NCBI RefSeq assembly: GCF_001672815.1
Contig: NZ_LZKK01000019.1
Location: 1 to 60,941, forward strand
DNA: 60,941 bases
Reading direction: 5' to 3'
Source: Mycobacterium sp. E796
GTDB taxonomy: Bacteria; Actinomycetota; Actinomycetes; Mycobacteriales; Mycobacteriaceae
Of the stretch, positions 10,054 through 17,258 are shown piece by piece. The position numbers and the translations under genes were made by a program. The notes beneath the pieces are model-generated. The model ran no database searches, had not been told where the DNA came from, and was given only the letters and a program-made list of their open reading frames with translations. Numbering within the stretch: the first letter of the stretch is position 1; every line of letters begins with the position of its first letter.

Positions 10054-10083
10054 ATACTGACACTGTCACGGTGACACTGTCAA
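10054..10083 (-). promoter_or_regulatory. Promoter with duplicated dyad operator of the MerR/VIT-vWA operon
   Basis: The 11-base palindrome TGACACTGTCA occurs twice in direct orientation (10058-10068 and 10072-10082), separated by CGG, giving a 14-base period. On the minus strand it overlaps a -35-like TTGACA (10083-10078) and abuts a -10-like CAGTAT (10059-10054) with an 18-base spacer. The ATG follows 6 nt later. The arrangement is what an autoregulatory MerR operator would look like. Binding is inferred. Confidence 0.6.
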
Positions 10084-10181
10084 GGTTTTGCCAACAGCTC
10101 GATTACCGATGCGTCGAAAACGCGTCTGCTGGATGCAGATGTGAATACGCTTCATCCGCACAGGGATAAGGGAGGAATGGC

Positions 10182-11177
10182 GTGTCGCTTCTGATGGTGG
10201 CCCCCGAGATGTTGACGTCGGCCGCCGCGGATTTGGAGAGCATCAGCTCATCGGTGAGCGCGGCGCATCTGGCGGCCGCCGTTCCGACGACGGGGATGGC
10301 GGCGGCGGCCGCCGATGAGGTCTCGCAGGCGGTGGCGGCGTTGTTCGCCGCCTACGGGCAGCAGTATCACGCGCTCAGCGCGCGGGCCGGCGCGTTTCAA
10401 CAACAGTTTCTGCAGGCCCTCAACTCGGCCGCCGGGTCGTATGTCGCCGCGGACGAAGCGGGCGCGTCACTGCTCAGTGCGGTCAACGCGTCCACCGAAG
10501 CGTTGGTGGGCCGCCCGCTGATCGGCGTCGGGAGTGCCGCCGGGACGGGCGTGGCCGACGCGGCGATCAATGACCTGAACCTGCTCGCCCAGCGCGAGTT
10601 CGGCATCTACAACTTTCGCGACTGGCGCGGATGGGCCGCGTTCTTGTTGGACTACACGTGGGGCTTCGAGGGCACGGCGCTGGGCTACGGCGTGCAAGCC
10701 CTCAACGCGTTCACGCCCAACGGCGGCGGCTACGACGCCGCCTTCAGCGCGCTGGTGGGTTCCCACGTCTACCGCGGCGGCATCGGGCTGCCCGGCTTTG
10801 CCACCACGATGGGCAACGTCACCACCCATCTCGGAACCGGTCCGGGCGCCAACGACGTGATGGTCAACCACGAAGAGGTCCACGTCTGGCAGAACAGGAT
10901 CTTCGGCCCGCTGTTCCAAACCAGTTACGCCGCTTGGGCGTTCGGCGGCTACTTCGTGGGAACGGGCTACTGGTTGATGCACCCGAACCTGGACTGGTTC
11001 AGCCTGGTCGAGACGGCGTCGTACTACGACAACCCCTGGGAGGTATGGGCCTACGCCAACGACAACAACTGGCCTCCGCCGGGCGCGGACCCGGCGCTGC
11101 TGTGGCCGGCCTGGACCGACCCGGTCTTACTCTCGCCGATCTGGATGGCGCCGATCAGGCCGTTCTTGCCGGGGTAG
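10182..11177 (+). CDS. PE-family protein with HExxHxxQ motif
   Basis: 331 residues. Residues 1-98 are a PE domain with Pro-Glu at 8-9 and a YxxxD secretion motif (Y87, D91), so export by an ESX system is expected. A GRPLIG linker is followed by a unique, Trp/Tyr-rich C-terminal domain of about 210 residues with no PGRS repeats. It contains HEEVHVWQ at 230-237, which fits the HExxH zinc-metallopeptidase motif extended by the HxxQ seen in some DUF4157-like sequences, then hydrophobic aromatic segments. Activity is unproven and the third zinc ligand is not obvious. The GTG start is supported by GGAGG six bases upstream; the nearby ATG at 10177 runs straight into a stop. Confidence 0.8.
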   Translation: MSLLMVAPEMLTSAAADLESISSSVSAAHLAAAVPTTGMAAAAADEVSQAVAALFAAYGQQYHALSARAGAFQQQFLQALNSAAGSYVAADEAGASLLSAVNASTEALVGRPLIGVGSAAGTGVADAAINDLNLLAQREFGIYNFRDWRGWAAFLLDYTWGFEGTALGYGVQALNAFTPNGGGYDAAFSALVGSHVYRGGIGLPGFATTMGNVTTHLGTGPGANDVMVNHEEVHVWQNRIFGPLFQTSYAAWAFGGYFVGTGYWLMHPNLDWFSLVETASYYDNPWEVWAYANDNNWPPPGADPALLWPAWTDPVLLSPIWMAPIRPFLPG

Positions 11178-11210
11178 GGTCTCGAATCCCGTTGATTCCC
11201 AACGCCGGTA

Positions 11211-12656
11211 TCAGGCCGCCGGTGCCAGCGCTTCTCCGGCCATAGCGGCTTTTGCTTCGCGCCGCGTGCCGGGCGTGCGCACATAGGCCAGCCACGTGAT
11301 CACCGCGCACAGCACGTAGAAGCCCAGGAATACCCAGAACGCCGTCGTCGCCGATTTCGCCGGTGAGAGGTACGACGCGCGCAGCACGACGTTGATGCCG
11401 ACGCCCCCGAGCGCGCCGATCGCCCCGGCGATTCCGATCAGTGCGCCCGACATCCGGCGCGACCAGTCGGCCTTCTCCCCCGGGCTGAGACCGTCGAGGC
11501 TCTGCGCCTTGGCGTCGAAGATCGACGGAATCATCTTGTATACCGAGCCATTTCCGATTCCGGACAGGATGAACAGCGCGACGAACCCGGCGACATAGGC
11601 GAGCAGCACGCCGCCGGACGGGGCGCGATGTTTGGCGTCGCCCATCGCGCCGAACGCCACCAGCCAGCCGGCCGCAGCGATCATCGTCGCGAAGGTGTAC
11701 AGCGTGACCTTGCTGCCGCCGATGCGATCGGACAGCCAACCGCCGACCGGCCGCACGATCGAACCCAGCAGGGGCCCGATGAACGCGATCTGTGCCGCGT
11801 GCAACGACGCCTGCGCCGTCATGGCCGGAGTCACTTTGGCGCCGTGACTGAGGTTGGCCAGAAAGCTGATTTGCAGCACCTGACCGAACGCGAACGAAAA
11901 GCCGATGAACGAACCGAACGTGCCGATGTAGAGCACTGCGATCAGCCACGAATCGCGGTATGCCATCACGTCGATCATCGAGCGGCCGTTGGTGCGCTGG
12001 TTGGTCAGGTTGTCCATGAACAGCGCGGCGCCGACCGCGGCGACGGACAGGAGCACCAAATACACCGCGCACACCCAGTGCGGGGAACGGTTGCCCGCGG
12101 TCGCGATTACCAGCAGTCCGACGACTTGGATCATCGCGACGCCGATGTTTCCGCCACCGGCGTTCAGCCCCAGCGCCCACCCCTTGAGCCGCTGGGGGTA
12201 GAAGGCATTGATGTTGGTCATCGACGACGCGAAGTTGCCCCCGCCGAGCCCGGCCACCGCCGCCACGACCATGAACGTTGTGTAGGACGTGTGCGGATGG
12301 GCCATGAAGTACAGCGTCAACACCGTTGGGATCACGAGCACCATCGCGGAGAAGACGGTCCAGTTCCGCCCGCCGAACGTTGCGGTCGCGAACGTGTAGG
12401 GCAGGCGCAGGATCGCTCCGATCAGCGTCGGCATCGCGACCAGGAAGAACTTTCCGGCGGCATCGATGTGGTAGACGCTCTGCGGCATGAATAGCACCAT
12501 CACCGACCAGATCGACCAGACCGAAAACCCGACGTGCTCGGCAAAGATGGACCAGATCAGGTTGCGGCGCGCGATCTTGGCTCCGCCGTTGTTCCAGGCG
12601 TCGACGTCTTCGGCGTCCCAGTCATCGATCGTGTGTTGGCGCGTCATTAGCGGCAT
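11211..12656 (-). CDS. narU: Nitrate/nitrite transporter, NarK/NarU type (MFS, NNP family)
   Basis: 481 residues, about twelve transmembrane helices. N-terminal ARRNLIWSIFAEHVGFSVWS and the glycine-rich segment GLNAGGGNIGVAMIQ match the nitrate signature of NNP-family porters. Residues around FGGRNWTVFSA also fit. It would move nitrate and/or nitrite across the cytoplasmic membrane. The N-terminus resembles M. tuberculosis NarU (Rv0267) as I remember it more than NarK2, but the paralogue assignment is tentative. It is a single gene, convergent with the PE gene. Start: the ATG lies 6 nt behind TACGGT, suggesting a leaderless message. Confidence 0.82.
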   Translation of the reverse strand: MPLMTRQHTIDDWDAEDVDAWNNGGAKIARRNLIWSIFAEHVGFSVWSIWSVMVLFMPQSVYHIDAAGKFFLVAMPTLIGAILRLPYTFATATFGGRNWTVFSAMVLVIPTVLTLYFMAHPHTSYTTFMVVAAVAGLGGGNFASSMTNINAFYPQRLKGWALGLNAGGGNIGVAMIQVVGLLVIATAGNRSPHWVCAVYLVLLSVAAVGAALFMDNLTNQRTNGRSMIDVMAYRDSWLIAVLYIGTFGSFIGFSFAFGQVLQISFLANLSHGAKVTPAMTAQASLHAAQIAFIGPLLGSIVRPVGGWLSDRIGGSKVTLYTFATMIAAAGWLVAFGAMGDAKHRAPSGGVLLAYVAGFVALFILSGIGNGSVYKMIPSIFDAKAQSLDGLSPGEKADWSRRMSGALIGIAGAIGALGGVGINVVLRASYLSPAKSATTAFWVFLGFYVLCAVITWLAYVRTPGTRREAKAAMAGEALAPAA

Positions 12657-12662
12657 GCGAGA

Positions 12663-12668
12663 ACCGTA
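12663..12668 (-). promoter_or_regulatory. -10 box of narU-like gene (leaderless)
   Basis: TACGGT on the minus strand, exactly 6 nt before the ATG at 12656. The rest of the 12657-12901 gap shows no further clear site. Confidence 0.5.
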
Positions 12669-12901
12669 GGAAAGGGTTGTTGCGGCGAGGCTTGCCCGCG
12701 ATGACCTACTTGCTACAAGCCACTCACAAACCCGCAGTTGGGCCCTGTGAGGTCGACCTTGGACCGACCCATCACTCGGCAGCGACGCGCGGGACCAGAT
12801 GCCAAGTAGTGCAAGGACAAGCGGATGCCGGAGGCCTTCTGCGGATCCCGATAGCTGCGCAGGCCGGAAACCATTGTGGGCGTTGCGCAGAACCCCCGTC
12901 G

Positions 12902-13291
12902 TCAGCGACGCGACCGCTGGGTGGTGCGGCGGCGTCCCAGCAGCACGCAGAACACGGCGAGCCCCGCCAGCAACGGGTGAACGATGCGGTCGCGCATGTC
13001 GACCGGCACCACGCCCACCAGGTCGGTGCCGTGAAATGCCTCAAGCCCGGCCGCCACGGCATAAACGAATCCGACCGCCAGGGCTGCCGCGGAGGCGGCT
13101 CGGGGGTATGCGATGCCGACCGCGAGCACGACGACCATCGCCAGCTGCCAGACCGATCGCCAGCCGTCTCCGGGCAGGTTGAAACTGGCCCCCGCCACCA
13201 GCGTTGAGGTGGCGCGCACCCCGAGAAACAGCGCAATGAACACGCAATACCAGCGCGGGGCGCTTGTGGTGCCCGTCCAGCCTGAGCTCAC
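12902..13291 (-). CDS. Small four-helix membrane protein
   Basis: 129 residues with four hydrophobic helices (CVFIALFLGVRATSTLVAG, WQLAMVVVLAVGIAYP, AAALAVGFVYAVAAGLEAF, VHPLLAGLAVFCVLL). The DMRDRIVHPLLAG segment recalls small DUF4383-like membrane proteins, but I cannot assign a family firmly. It begins with GTG preceded by GAGGAG and is divergent from a TetR gene. It is probably the target of that repressor, since shared operators lie between them. Substrate and role unknown. Confidence 0.65.
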   Translation of the reverse strand: MSSGWTGTTSAPRWYCVFIALFLGVRATSTLVAGASFNLPGDGWRSVWQLAMVVVLAVGIAYPRAASAAALAVGFVYAVAAGLEAFHGTDLVGVVPVDMRDRIVHPLLAGLAVFCVLLGRRRTTQRSRR

Positions 13292-13309
13292 GGGAAGCTC
13301 CTCTCAGTC

Positions 13310-13368
13310 CCGTTACTGCCAGGGCGGCAGTAACGGATCCGACTATACTGCCACTGTGGCAGTAACGG
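13310..13368. promoter_or_regulatory. Multiple TetR operator half-sites
   Basis: Dyad 1: CCGTTACTGCC (13310-13320) and GGCAGTAACGG (13326-13336), perfect 11-base arms with a 5-base spacer. Dyad 2: TACTGCCAC (13346-13354) and GTGGCAGTA (13356-13364), perfect 9-base arms around one base. The half-site GGCAGTAACGG recurs at 13358-13368, 32 bases from its first copy. The set covers the divergent intergenic region and the regulator's own -10 and start codon. Confidence 0.75.
13344..13349 (+). promoter_or_regulatory. -10 box of TetR gene (leaderless)
   Basis: TATACT, 6 nt before the GTG at 13356. It lies inside operator dyad 2, so a bound repressor would block its own promoter. Confidence 0.6.
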
Positions 13369-13979
13369 GAGTGGCAAGCGGCCGGGACTCCGGTCCCCCG
13401 CGCCGGCGCCGTCGCACTCCTGCGGAGGCCCGCCGCGAAATCCTCGAGGCGGCGGCCGGGTTGCTGGCCGAGCAGCCCGCTCACGCGGTCAGTGTGGCGG
13501 CGATCATGGATCGAACCACGCTGTCGCGCAAGTCCTTTTATGTATATTTCCGCGACCGCGCCGAACTAATCGGCGCACTGGTGCGGCCCCTGCGTGTCGA
13601 GGCGGACGAAGCCCTGGCCCAATGGCGCCAGGCTGAAGATCCGGTCGCGGCCGGGCGTGAGGCGCTGCTGAGCGCGGCGCACACCTATCGCCGGCATGGG
13701 GCGATTCTGCGTGCGGTGTTCTGGTCGTCGGGCACGGATCCCGAGGTGGCCGCGGCCCGCTCGGCGCTGATCGACCCGGTGATCGACGTCGCCGAGGCGA
13801 TCATTGACAGCGCGGACAGCAAGCTCGACGATCCCCGCGGGGCCGCGACGGCATTGGTGACCATGAACGTTCACCGGCTGCTGACGTTGACGCCAGACAC
13901 CACCGACGCGGAAATGCACGCGCTCGTGGACACATTGGCCACGATCTGGGAACGCACGCTCTATTCGGGCAAGGGTTAG
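13356..13979 (+). CDS. TetR-family repressor
   Basis: 207 residues from GTG 13356. A basic N-terminal tail (PPRRRRRTPAEARREI) leads into a TetR helix-turn-helix (AAAGLLAEQPAHAVSVAAIM, then TTLSRKSFYVYFRDRAELIG). A variable helical ligand domain follows (about 75-205). A longer reading from ATG 13113 would run antisense through the neighbouring membrane gene and its operators, so the GTG six bases after TATACT is preferred; GTG 13371 is a fallback. The palindromes around the start are its likely operators. It probably represses itself and the divergent four-helix membrane protein. Inducer unknown. Confidence 0.85.
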   Translation: MAVTGVASGRDSGPPRRRRRTPAEARREILEAAAGLLAEQPAHAVSVAAIMDRTTLSRKSFYVYFRDRAELIGALVRPLRVEADEALAQWRQAEDPVAAGREALLSAAHTYRRHGAILRAVFWSSGTDPEVAAARSALIDPVIDVAEAIIDSADSKLDDPRGAATALVTMNVHRLLTLTPDTTDAEMHALVDTLATIWERTLYSGKG

Positions 13980-13990
13980 CCCGGCACGGA

Positions 13991-14893
13991 TCATCGCGTC
14001 GATGCTCGACGCCGTGGCGGGCGATGCGCCGCCTGCACGTCGGCGTTGGCCAGCGTCTGCGCCTGAGCGGCCAGTGTCGACGCCCTGTTGGCATGCGCAA
14101 TCGCCTCGGGTTCGTTCGTCGTTTCCTTGCCGTGCGCCGCTTGCAGATGCCGTTGCGCCTCGTCCAACCGGCGCTGCGCGTCGGTACCGATGCTCTGGCG
14201 ATGCCTACTCACGTAGTCGGTGATCTGGCGCAATCTGGCATCCGCGGTGGACAACGCTTGCGCCAACGAACGCGCTTCGATGTTCACCTGCCCGTCGCCG
14301 GTGTCGATTCGCTGCACCGCGCGCCGGCGGCGGTGTCGGCGATAGAGCACAACAACCACCACGACGACGATCACCGCGACGATGACGCCGATCGCGATCA
14401 GCAGCCAGATCCGCTTGGACGAGCTTGGCGTTTTGTTCAACCCGTCAGCCGCGGCGACCGCGGCTCCGCGCCAGTCCTTGGCGTTCACCGCGGGTTCAAT
14501 CTTGTTGCTGCGCAGGCTGTTTAACTCGGCCGCCGTCATGCCTTCCAAGTTCGGTGGCGCGGTGAACGCGTACAGCTTGGTGTTCGTCGCCACGGCCAGC
14601 AGGGCGTCGTGATCGCCCATGGCGCTCGCGCTGCGGGTTCGGTCGGCCCAGTTCTCGGGTTTGAACCTGGAGAAGTTGTCGACGTAGACCACCCACAGTT
14701 GAATGTGCCGGTCGTGGTACAGCCGGTCGATCGCCGTGCTGACCGCCGCCCGGTCCGAGTCCGTCAGCGCCCCGGTGTTGTCGGTGATGTGATCGGTGAG
14801 CTTGGACGGCGGTTGCGCGCCGGCGGGCGTCGCCCACAGCAGGCTCGCCGTGAGGATCGTCAGGACCACACCGAAGAGGCGAACAGCGCGCAT
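13991..14893 (-). CDS. TPM-domain (YgcG-like) membrane protein
   Basis: 300 residues. Signal sequence (LFGVVLTILTASLLWATPAGA), then a TPM/DUF477 domain (about 30-150: KLTDHITDNTGALTDSDR, QLWVVYVDNFSRF). A single transmembrane helix rich in Val (about 166-188) precedes a basic stretch RRHRRRR and a cytosolic helical tail. TPM proteins occur in photosystem repair and bacterial membrane quality control; the mycobacterial role is unknown. The M. tuberculosis relative I recall (Rv2345) is about twice as long, so this copy may be C-terminally short, ending in the basic tail RPPRRRAST. Start ATG lies 6 nt behind TAAATT. Confidence 0.75.
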   Translation of the reverse strand: MRAVRLFGVVLTILTASLLWATPAGAQPPSKLTDHITDNTGALTDSDRAAVSTAIDRLYHDRHIQLWVVYVDNFSRFKPENWADRTRSASAMGDHDALLAVATNTKLYAFTAPPNLEGMTAAELNSLRSNKIEPAVNAKDWRGAAVAAADGLNKTPSSSKRIWLLIAIGVIVAVIVVVVVVVLYRRHRRRRAVQRIDTGDGQVNIEARSLAQALSTADARLRQITDYVSRHRQSIGTDAQRRLDEAQRHLQAAHGKETTNEPEAIAHANRASTLAAQAQTLANADVQAAHRPPRRRASTR

Positions 14894-14899
14894 ACCGGT

Positions 14900-14905
14900 A
14901 ATTTA
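14900..14905 (-). promoter_or_regulatory. -10 box of TPM gene (leaderless)
   Basis: TAAATT on the minus strand, 6 nt before the ATG at 14893. Confidence 0.55.
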
Positions 14906-14993
14906 GCCCGCCCACGGCCGCCGCCCGGCGGGTCGCCACCGCGCCAAGCGCTGGCGCACGATCCCTGCCGTCGCCGGTCGGCGTTCAATGCAC

Positions 14994-14999
14994 TAATTT
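14994..14999 (+). promoter_or_regulatory. -10 box of GH6 gene (leaderless)
   Basis: TAATTT, 7 nt before the GTG at 15007. Confidence 0.5.
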
Positions 15000-15006
15000 T
15001 CCTCGG

Positions 15007-15996
15007 GTGACGTTCTCAGCTGGCGCAGTCGCGCGGTGGATCGCCCCTCTCCTAACTGTTGCGGCCGTGGCCGCGACGAGTCTTGTTGCAGACCCGGTGC
15101 AGGCCCGGGTGCGGTTGGCCGATGACGCCAATCCGTTGGCCGGCATGCCCTTCTACGTCAATCCGAATTCGGCGGCCATGCGCGCGGCACAGCATGCCGA
15201 TCCACCGAGTTCCGAGTTGACCGCCATCGCCAACACGCCGCAGGCGTACTGGATCGTCCCGGGCTCGTCCGCGTCGACGGTCGCGAAGTACACCGGCGAC
15301 GCGGCGGCTGCCGGCGCCATCCCGGTCCTGGCGATCTATGGGATTCCGCACCGCGACTGCGGCAGCTTCGCCGCGGGCGGCATGGCGACGGCCGACGACT
15401 ACCGCGGGTGGATCGACGGGATCGCATCCCAGGTGGGTGGTACGCGGACGGCGGTCATCCTCGAACCCGATGCGCTCGCCATGGCCGACTGCCTGTCGGC
15501 CGACCAGCGCCAAGAGCGCTACGACTTGATTCGTTATGCCGTCGACACGCTGACGCGCAGTCCGGCGACGGCCGTGTACGTCGACGGTGGTCACTTGCGC
15601 TGGCATAGCGCCGAGGACATGGCCGCCAGGCTCAACAAGGTCGACGTCGCCCGTGCGCGCGGTTTTAGCCTCAACACCGCGAACTTCTACACCACCGGGG
15701 ACGAAATCGGTTACGGCGAGGCGATTTCCGGGCTCACGAACGGTTCGCACTACGTGATCGACACGTCGCGCAACGGCGCCGGGCCGGCGCCCGACTCCGG
15801 GCTCAACTGGTGCAACCCCAGCGGCCGGGGGCTGGGCGCCGCCCCGACCACCGCGACCGCGGGCGCGCACGCCGACGCTTACCTGTGGATCAAACGTCCC
15901 GGCGAGTCCGACGGAACATGCGACAAAGGTGATCCGCCAGCGGGCACCTTCGTGAGTCAGTACGCCATCGATCTGGCCCACGCAGCGGGCTCGTAG
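15007..15996 (+). CDS. celA1: Secreted GH6 endo-1,4-beta-glucanase, CelA1-like
   Basis: 329 residues with an N-terminal signal sequence (VARWIAPLLTVAAVAATSLV). Glycoside hydrolase family 6 features are clear: FYVNPNSAAMRAA, YGIPHRDCGSFAAGG, the ILEPDALA block with its acidic residues, VYVDGGHLRWHS, and the C-terminal WIKRPGESDGTCD segment. GH6 enzymes cut beta-1,4-glucan with inversion. No carbohydrate-binding module is present. It corresponds to M. tuberculosis CelA1 (Rv0062) by family and signatures, but is somewhat shorter than the 380 residues I recall. The GTG start has no Shine-Dalgarno but a -10 box 7 nt upstream. It acts outside the cell; in mycobacteria the substrate may be biofilm or environmental cellulose. 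Confidence 0.85.
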   Translation: MTFSAGAVARWIAPLLTVAAVAATSLVADPVQARVRLADDANPLAGMPFYVNPNSAAMRAAQHADPPSSELTAIANTPQAYWIVPGSSASTVAKYTGDAAAAGAIPVLAIYGIPHRDCGSFAAGGMATADDYRGWIDGIASQVGGTRTAVILEPDALAMADCLSADQRQERYDLIRYAVDTLTRSPATAVYVDGGHLRWHSAEDMAARLNKVDVARARGFSLNTANFYTTGDEIGYGEAISGLTNGSHYVIDTSRNGAGPAPDSGLNWCNPSGRGLGAAPTTATAGAHADAYLWIKRPGESDGTCDKGDPPAGTFVSQYAIDLAHAAGS

Positions 15997-16135
15997 CGCG
16001 TCTCGTCGAGCAGTCACGAAGCCGCATGGCGAGAAACCGCGCCTCGATAGGCAAATATCTGGGCTACACAGGCGCGGTCTTGTTAAATACAGTTGCCGGT
16101 TCGAGTCGCCCCGATGAACTTGAGGGGAGCCGCAG

Positions 16136-17254
16136 ATGTCGAGTTACGTGATCGCCGCACCGGAGGCCTTGGCCGCGGCTTCGGCGGATTTGAGCGGCGT
16201 CGAGGAGGCGATCAAAGAGGCCACGGCGTCGTGGGCGCCGTCGACCATGGGGATCGCGCCGGCGGCCGCCGACGAGGTGTCGGCCGCGATTGCGCGGTTG
16301 TTCGGCAACTACGCGCAGACGTATCAAACGCTGGGCGCCCACGCCGTCGCGTTTCAGCAGCAGTTCATGCAGGCCTTGAGCGGCGGCGCGGGCACATACG
16401 CGGCCGCTGAGGCCACCAGCGCAGCGTTTCTAGGGCTCCCGGGCCCGCGGGCCGTGGAGCGGAACCTGCTGGACACGTCCAATGCCTACTCACTGACGTT
16501 TACCGGCCGGCCGCTGATCGGCAACGGCGCCAACGCCGCCCCCGGCACCAGCGGCGCCGGAGGGCCCGGCGGGTGGTTGCTCGGTTCTGGCGGGGCCGCC
16601 GGCCCCGCCGTCGCCGCCGAAGCCGGTGCCGCCGACACCGCCGGGACCGCCGTTACCCACGAGCAGGGCGCCGGCGCCGCCGGGTCCACCGGCTCCGCCG
16701 GCGCCGGTGTCGCCCAACCCGCCAGTGCCGCCGGCGCCACCGGCACCGACCAGCATGCCGCCGGCTCCGCCGACACCGCCCGCACCGCCGATGTTCCCGG
16801 CTCCGCCGGCCCCGCCGGCGCCGCCGGCGGCACCGGCGGCTTCGCGACGGCTGGAGCCGGCGGCACCGGTGGGACCGGCGGCGCCGGCGCCCTGCTCGGT
16901 AACGGCGGTCCCGGCGGGGTCGGCGGATTCTCGGCGGCCGGAACCGGCGGGGCCGCCGGTTTGCTGTTCGGCAACGGCGGGCACGGTGGCAGCGGTGGGG
17001 CGTCCATAATGACCAACGGCGGGCCCGGGGGCAACGGCGGCAAGGCCGCACTGATCGGCAACGGCGGCGCCGGCGGCGACGGCGGAGTCAGCACGAACCT
17101 CGGCGGCATACCGGGGAATGGCGGCAACGCACAGCTGATCGGTAACGGCGGCGCCGGCGGTAACTCCGGCGAGGCCCCGTTCAAGGAGCCGCCCGGCGCC
17201 GGCGGGACCGGCGGCATCTTGTTTGGCTTGGACGGGGCGCCGGGGCAGCAGTAG
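16136..17254 (+). CDS. PE_PGRS family protein with rearranged PGRS region
   Basis: 372 residues. The PE domain (1-98) has Pro-Glu at 9-10 and a YxxxE motif (TYAAAEATS). The linker GRPLIGNGANAAPGTSG is typical of PE_PGRS proteins. PGRS repeats (GGxGG, LLGNGG, LIGNGGAGG) occupy about 140-154 and 232-372. Between them, roughly residues 155-232, the text is Ala/Thr/Asp-rich without GGx repeats. The opposite strand of exactly that stretch reads as PGRS, indicating an in-frame inversion (see separate entry). Export through ESX-5 is expected for the family. Start ATG has GAGGGGA upstream. The stop lies 4 bases from the convergent SulP stop. Confidence 0.85.
   Translation: MSSYVIAAPEALAAASADLSGVEEAIKEATASWAPSTMGIAPAAADEVSAAIARLFGNYAQTYQTLGAHAVAFQQQFMQALSGGAGTYAAAEATSAAFLGLPGPRAVERNLLDTSNAYSLTFTGRPLIGNGANAAPGTSGAGGPGGWLLGSGGAAGPAVAAEAGAADTAGTAVTHEQGAGAAGSTGSAGAGVAQPASAAGATGTDQHAAGSADTARTADVPGSAGPAGAAGGTGGFATAGAGGTGGTGGAGALLGNGGPGGVGGFSAAGTGGAAGLLFGNGGHGGSGGASIMTNGGPGGNGGKAALIGNGGAGGDGGVSTNLGGIPGNGGNAQLIGNGGAGGNSGEAPFKEPPGAGGTGGILFGLDGAPGQQ
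16598..16835 (-). repeat. Inverted PGRS segment inside PE_PGRS gene
   Basis: Read on the minus strand this segment gives GGAGGVGGAGG, GAGALLVGNGGPGGVGG and similar, the normal PGRS code. Read on the plus strand it is the complement type (Ala/Thr-rich in the gene frame; Pro-rich MPPTPPGPPLP in another frame). Codon boundaries are in the same register on both strands, so the gene stays open. The left edge carries GGCGGGGCC and GGCCCCGCC as a 9-3-9 palindrome (16589-16609). The right edge carries GGCCCCGCC (16808-16816), giving short inverted repeats that could have recombined. Edges are good to roughly 10 bases. Confidence 0.7.
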
Positions 17255-17258
17255 CCAA

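Noticed and set aside
10870..10890. HEEVH as proof of peptidase function
   Set aside because: A five-residue motif is weak on its own; kept only as a hypothesis in the findings, not as the gene's assigned function.
13113..13355. N-terminal extension of the TetR gene from ATG 13113
   Set aside because: It would cross the operators and the divergent gene in antisense. The TATACT box 6 nt before GTG 13356 marks the start.
16100..16125. tRNA-like T-loop string (GGTTCGAGTC) before the PE_PGRS gene
   Set aside because: No acceptor, D or anticodon stems can be formed around it; chance match.
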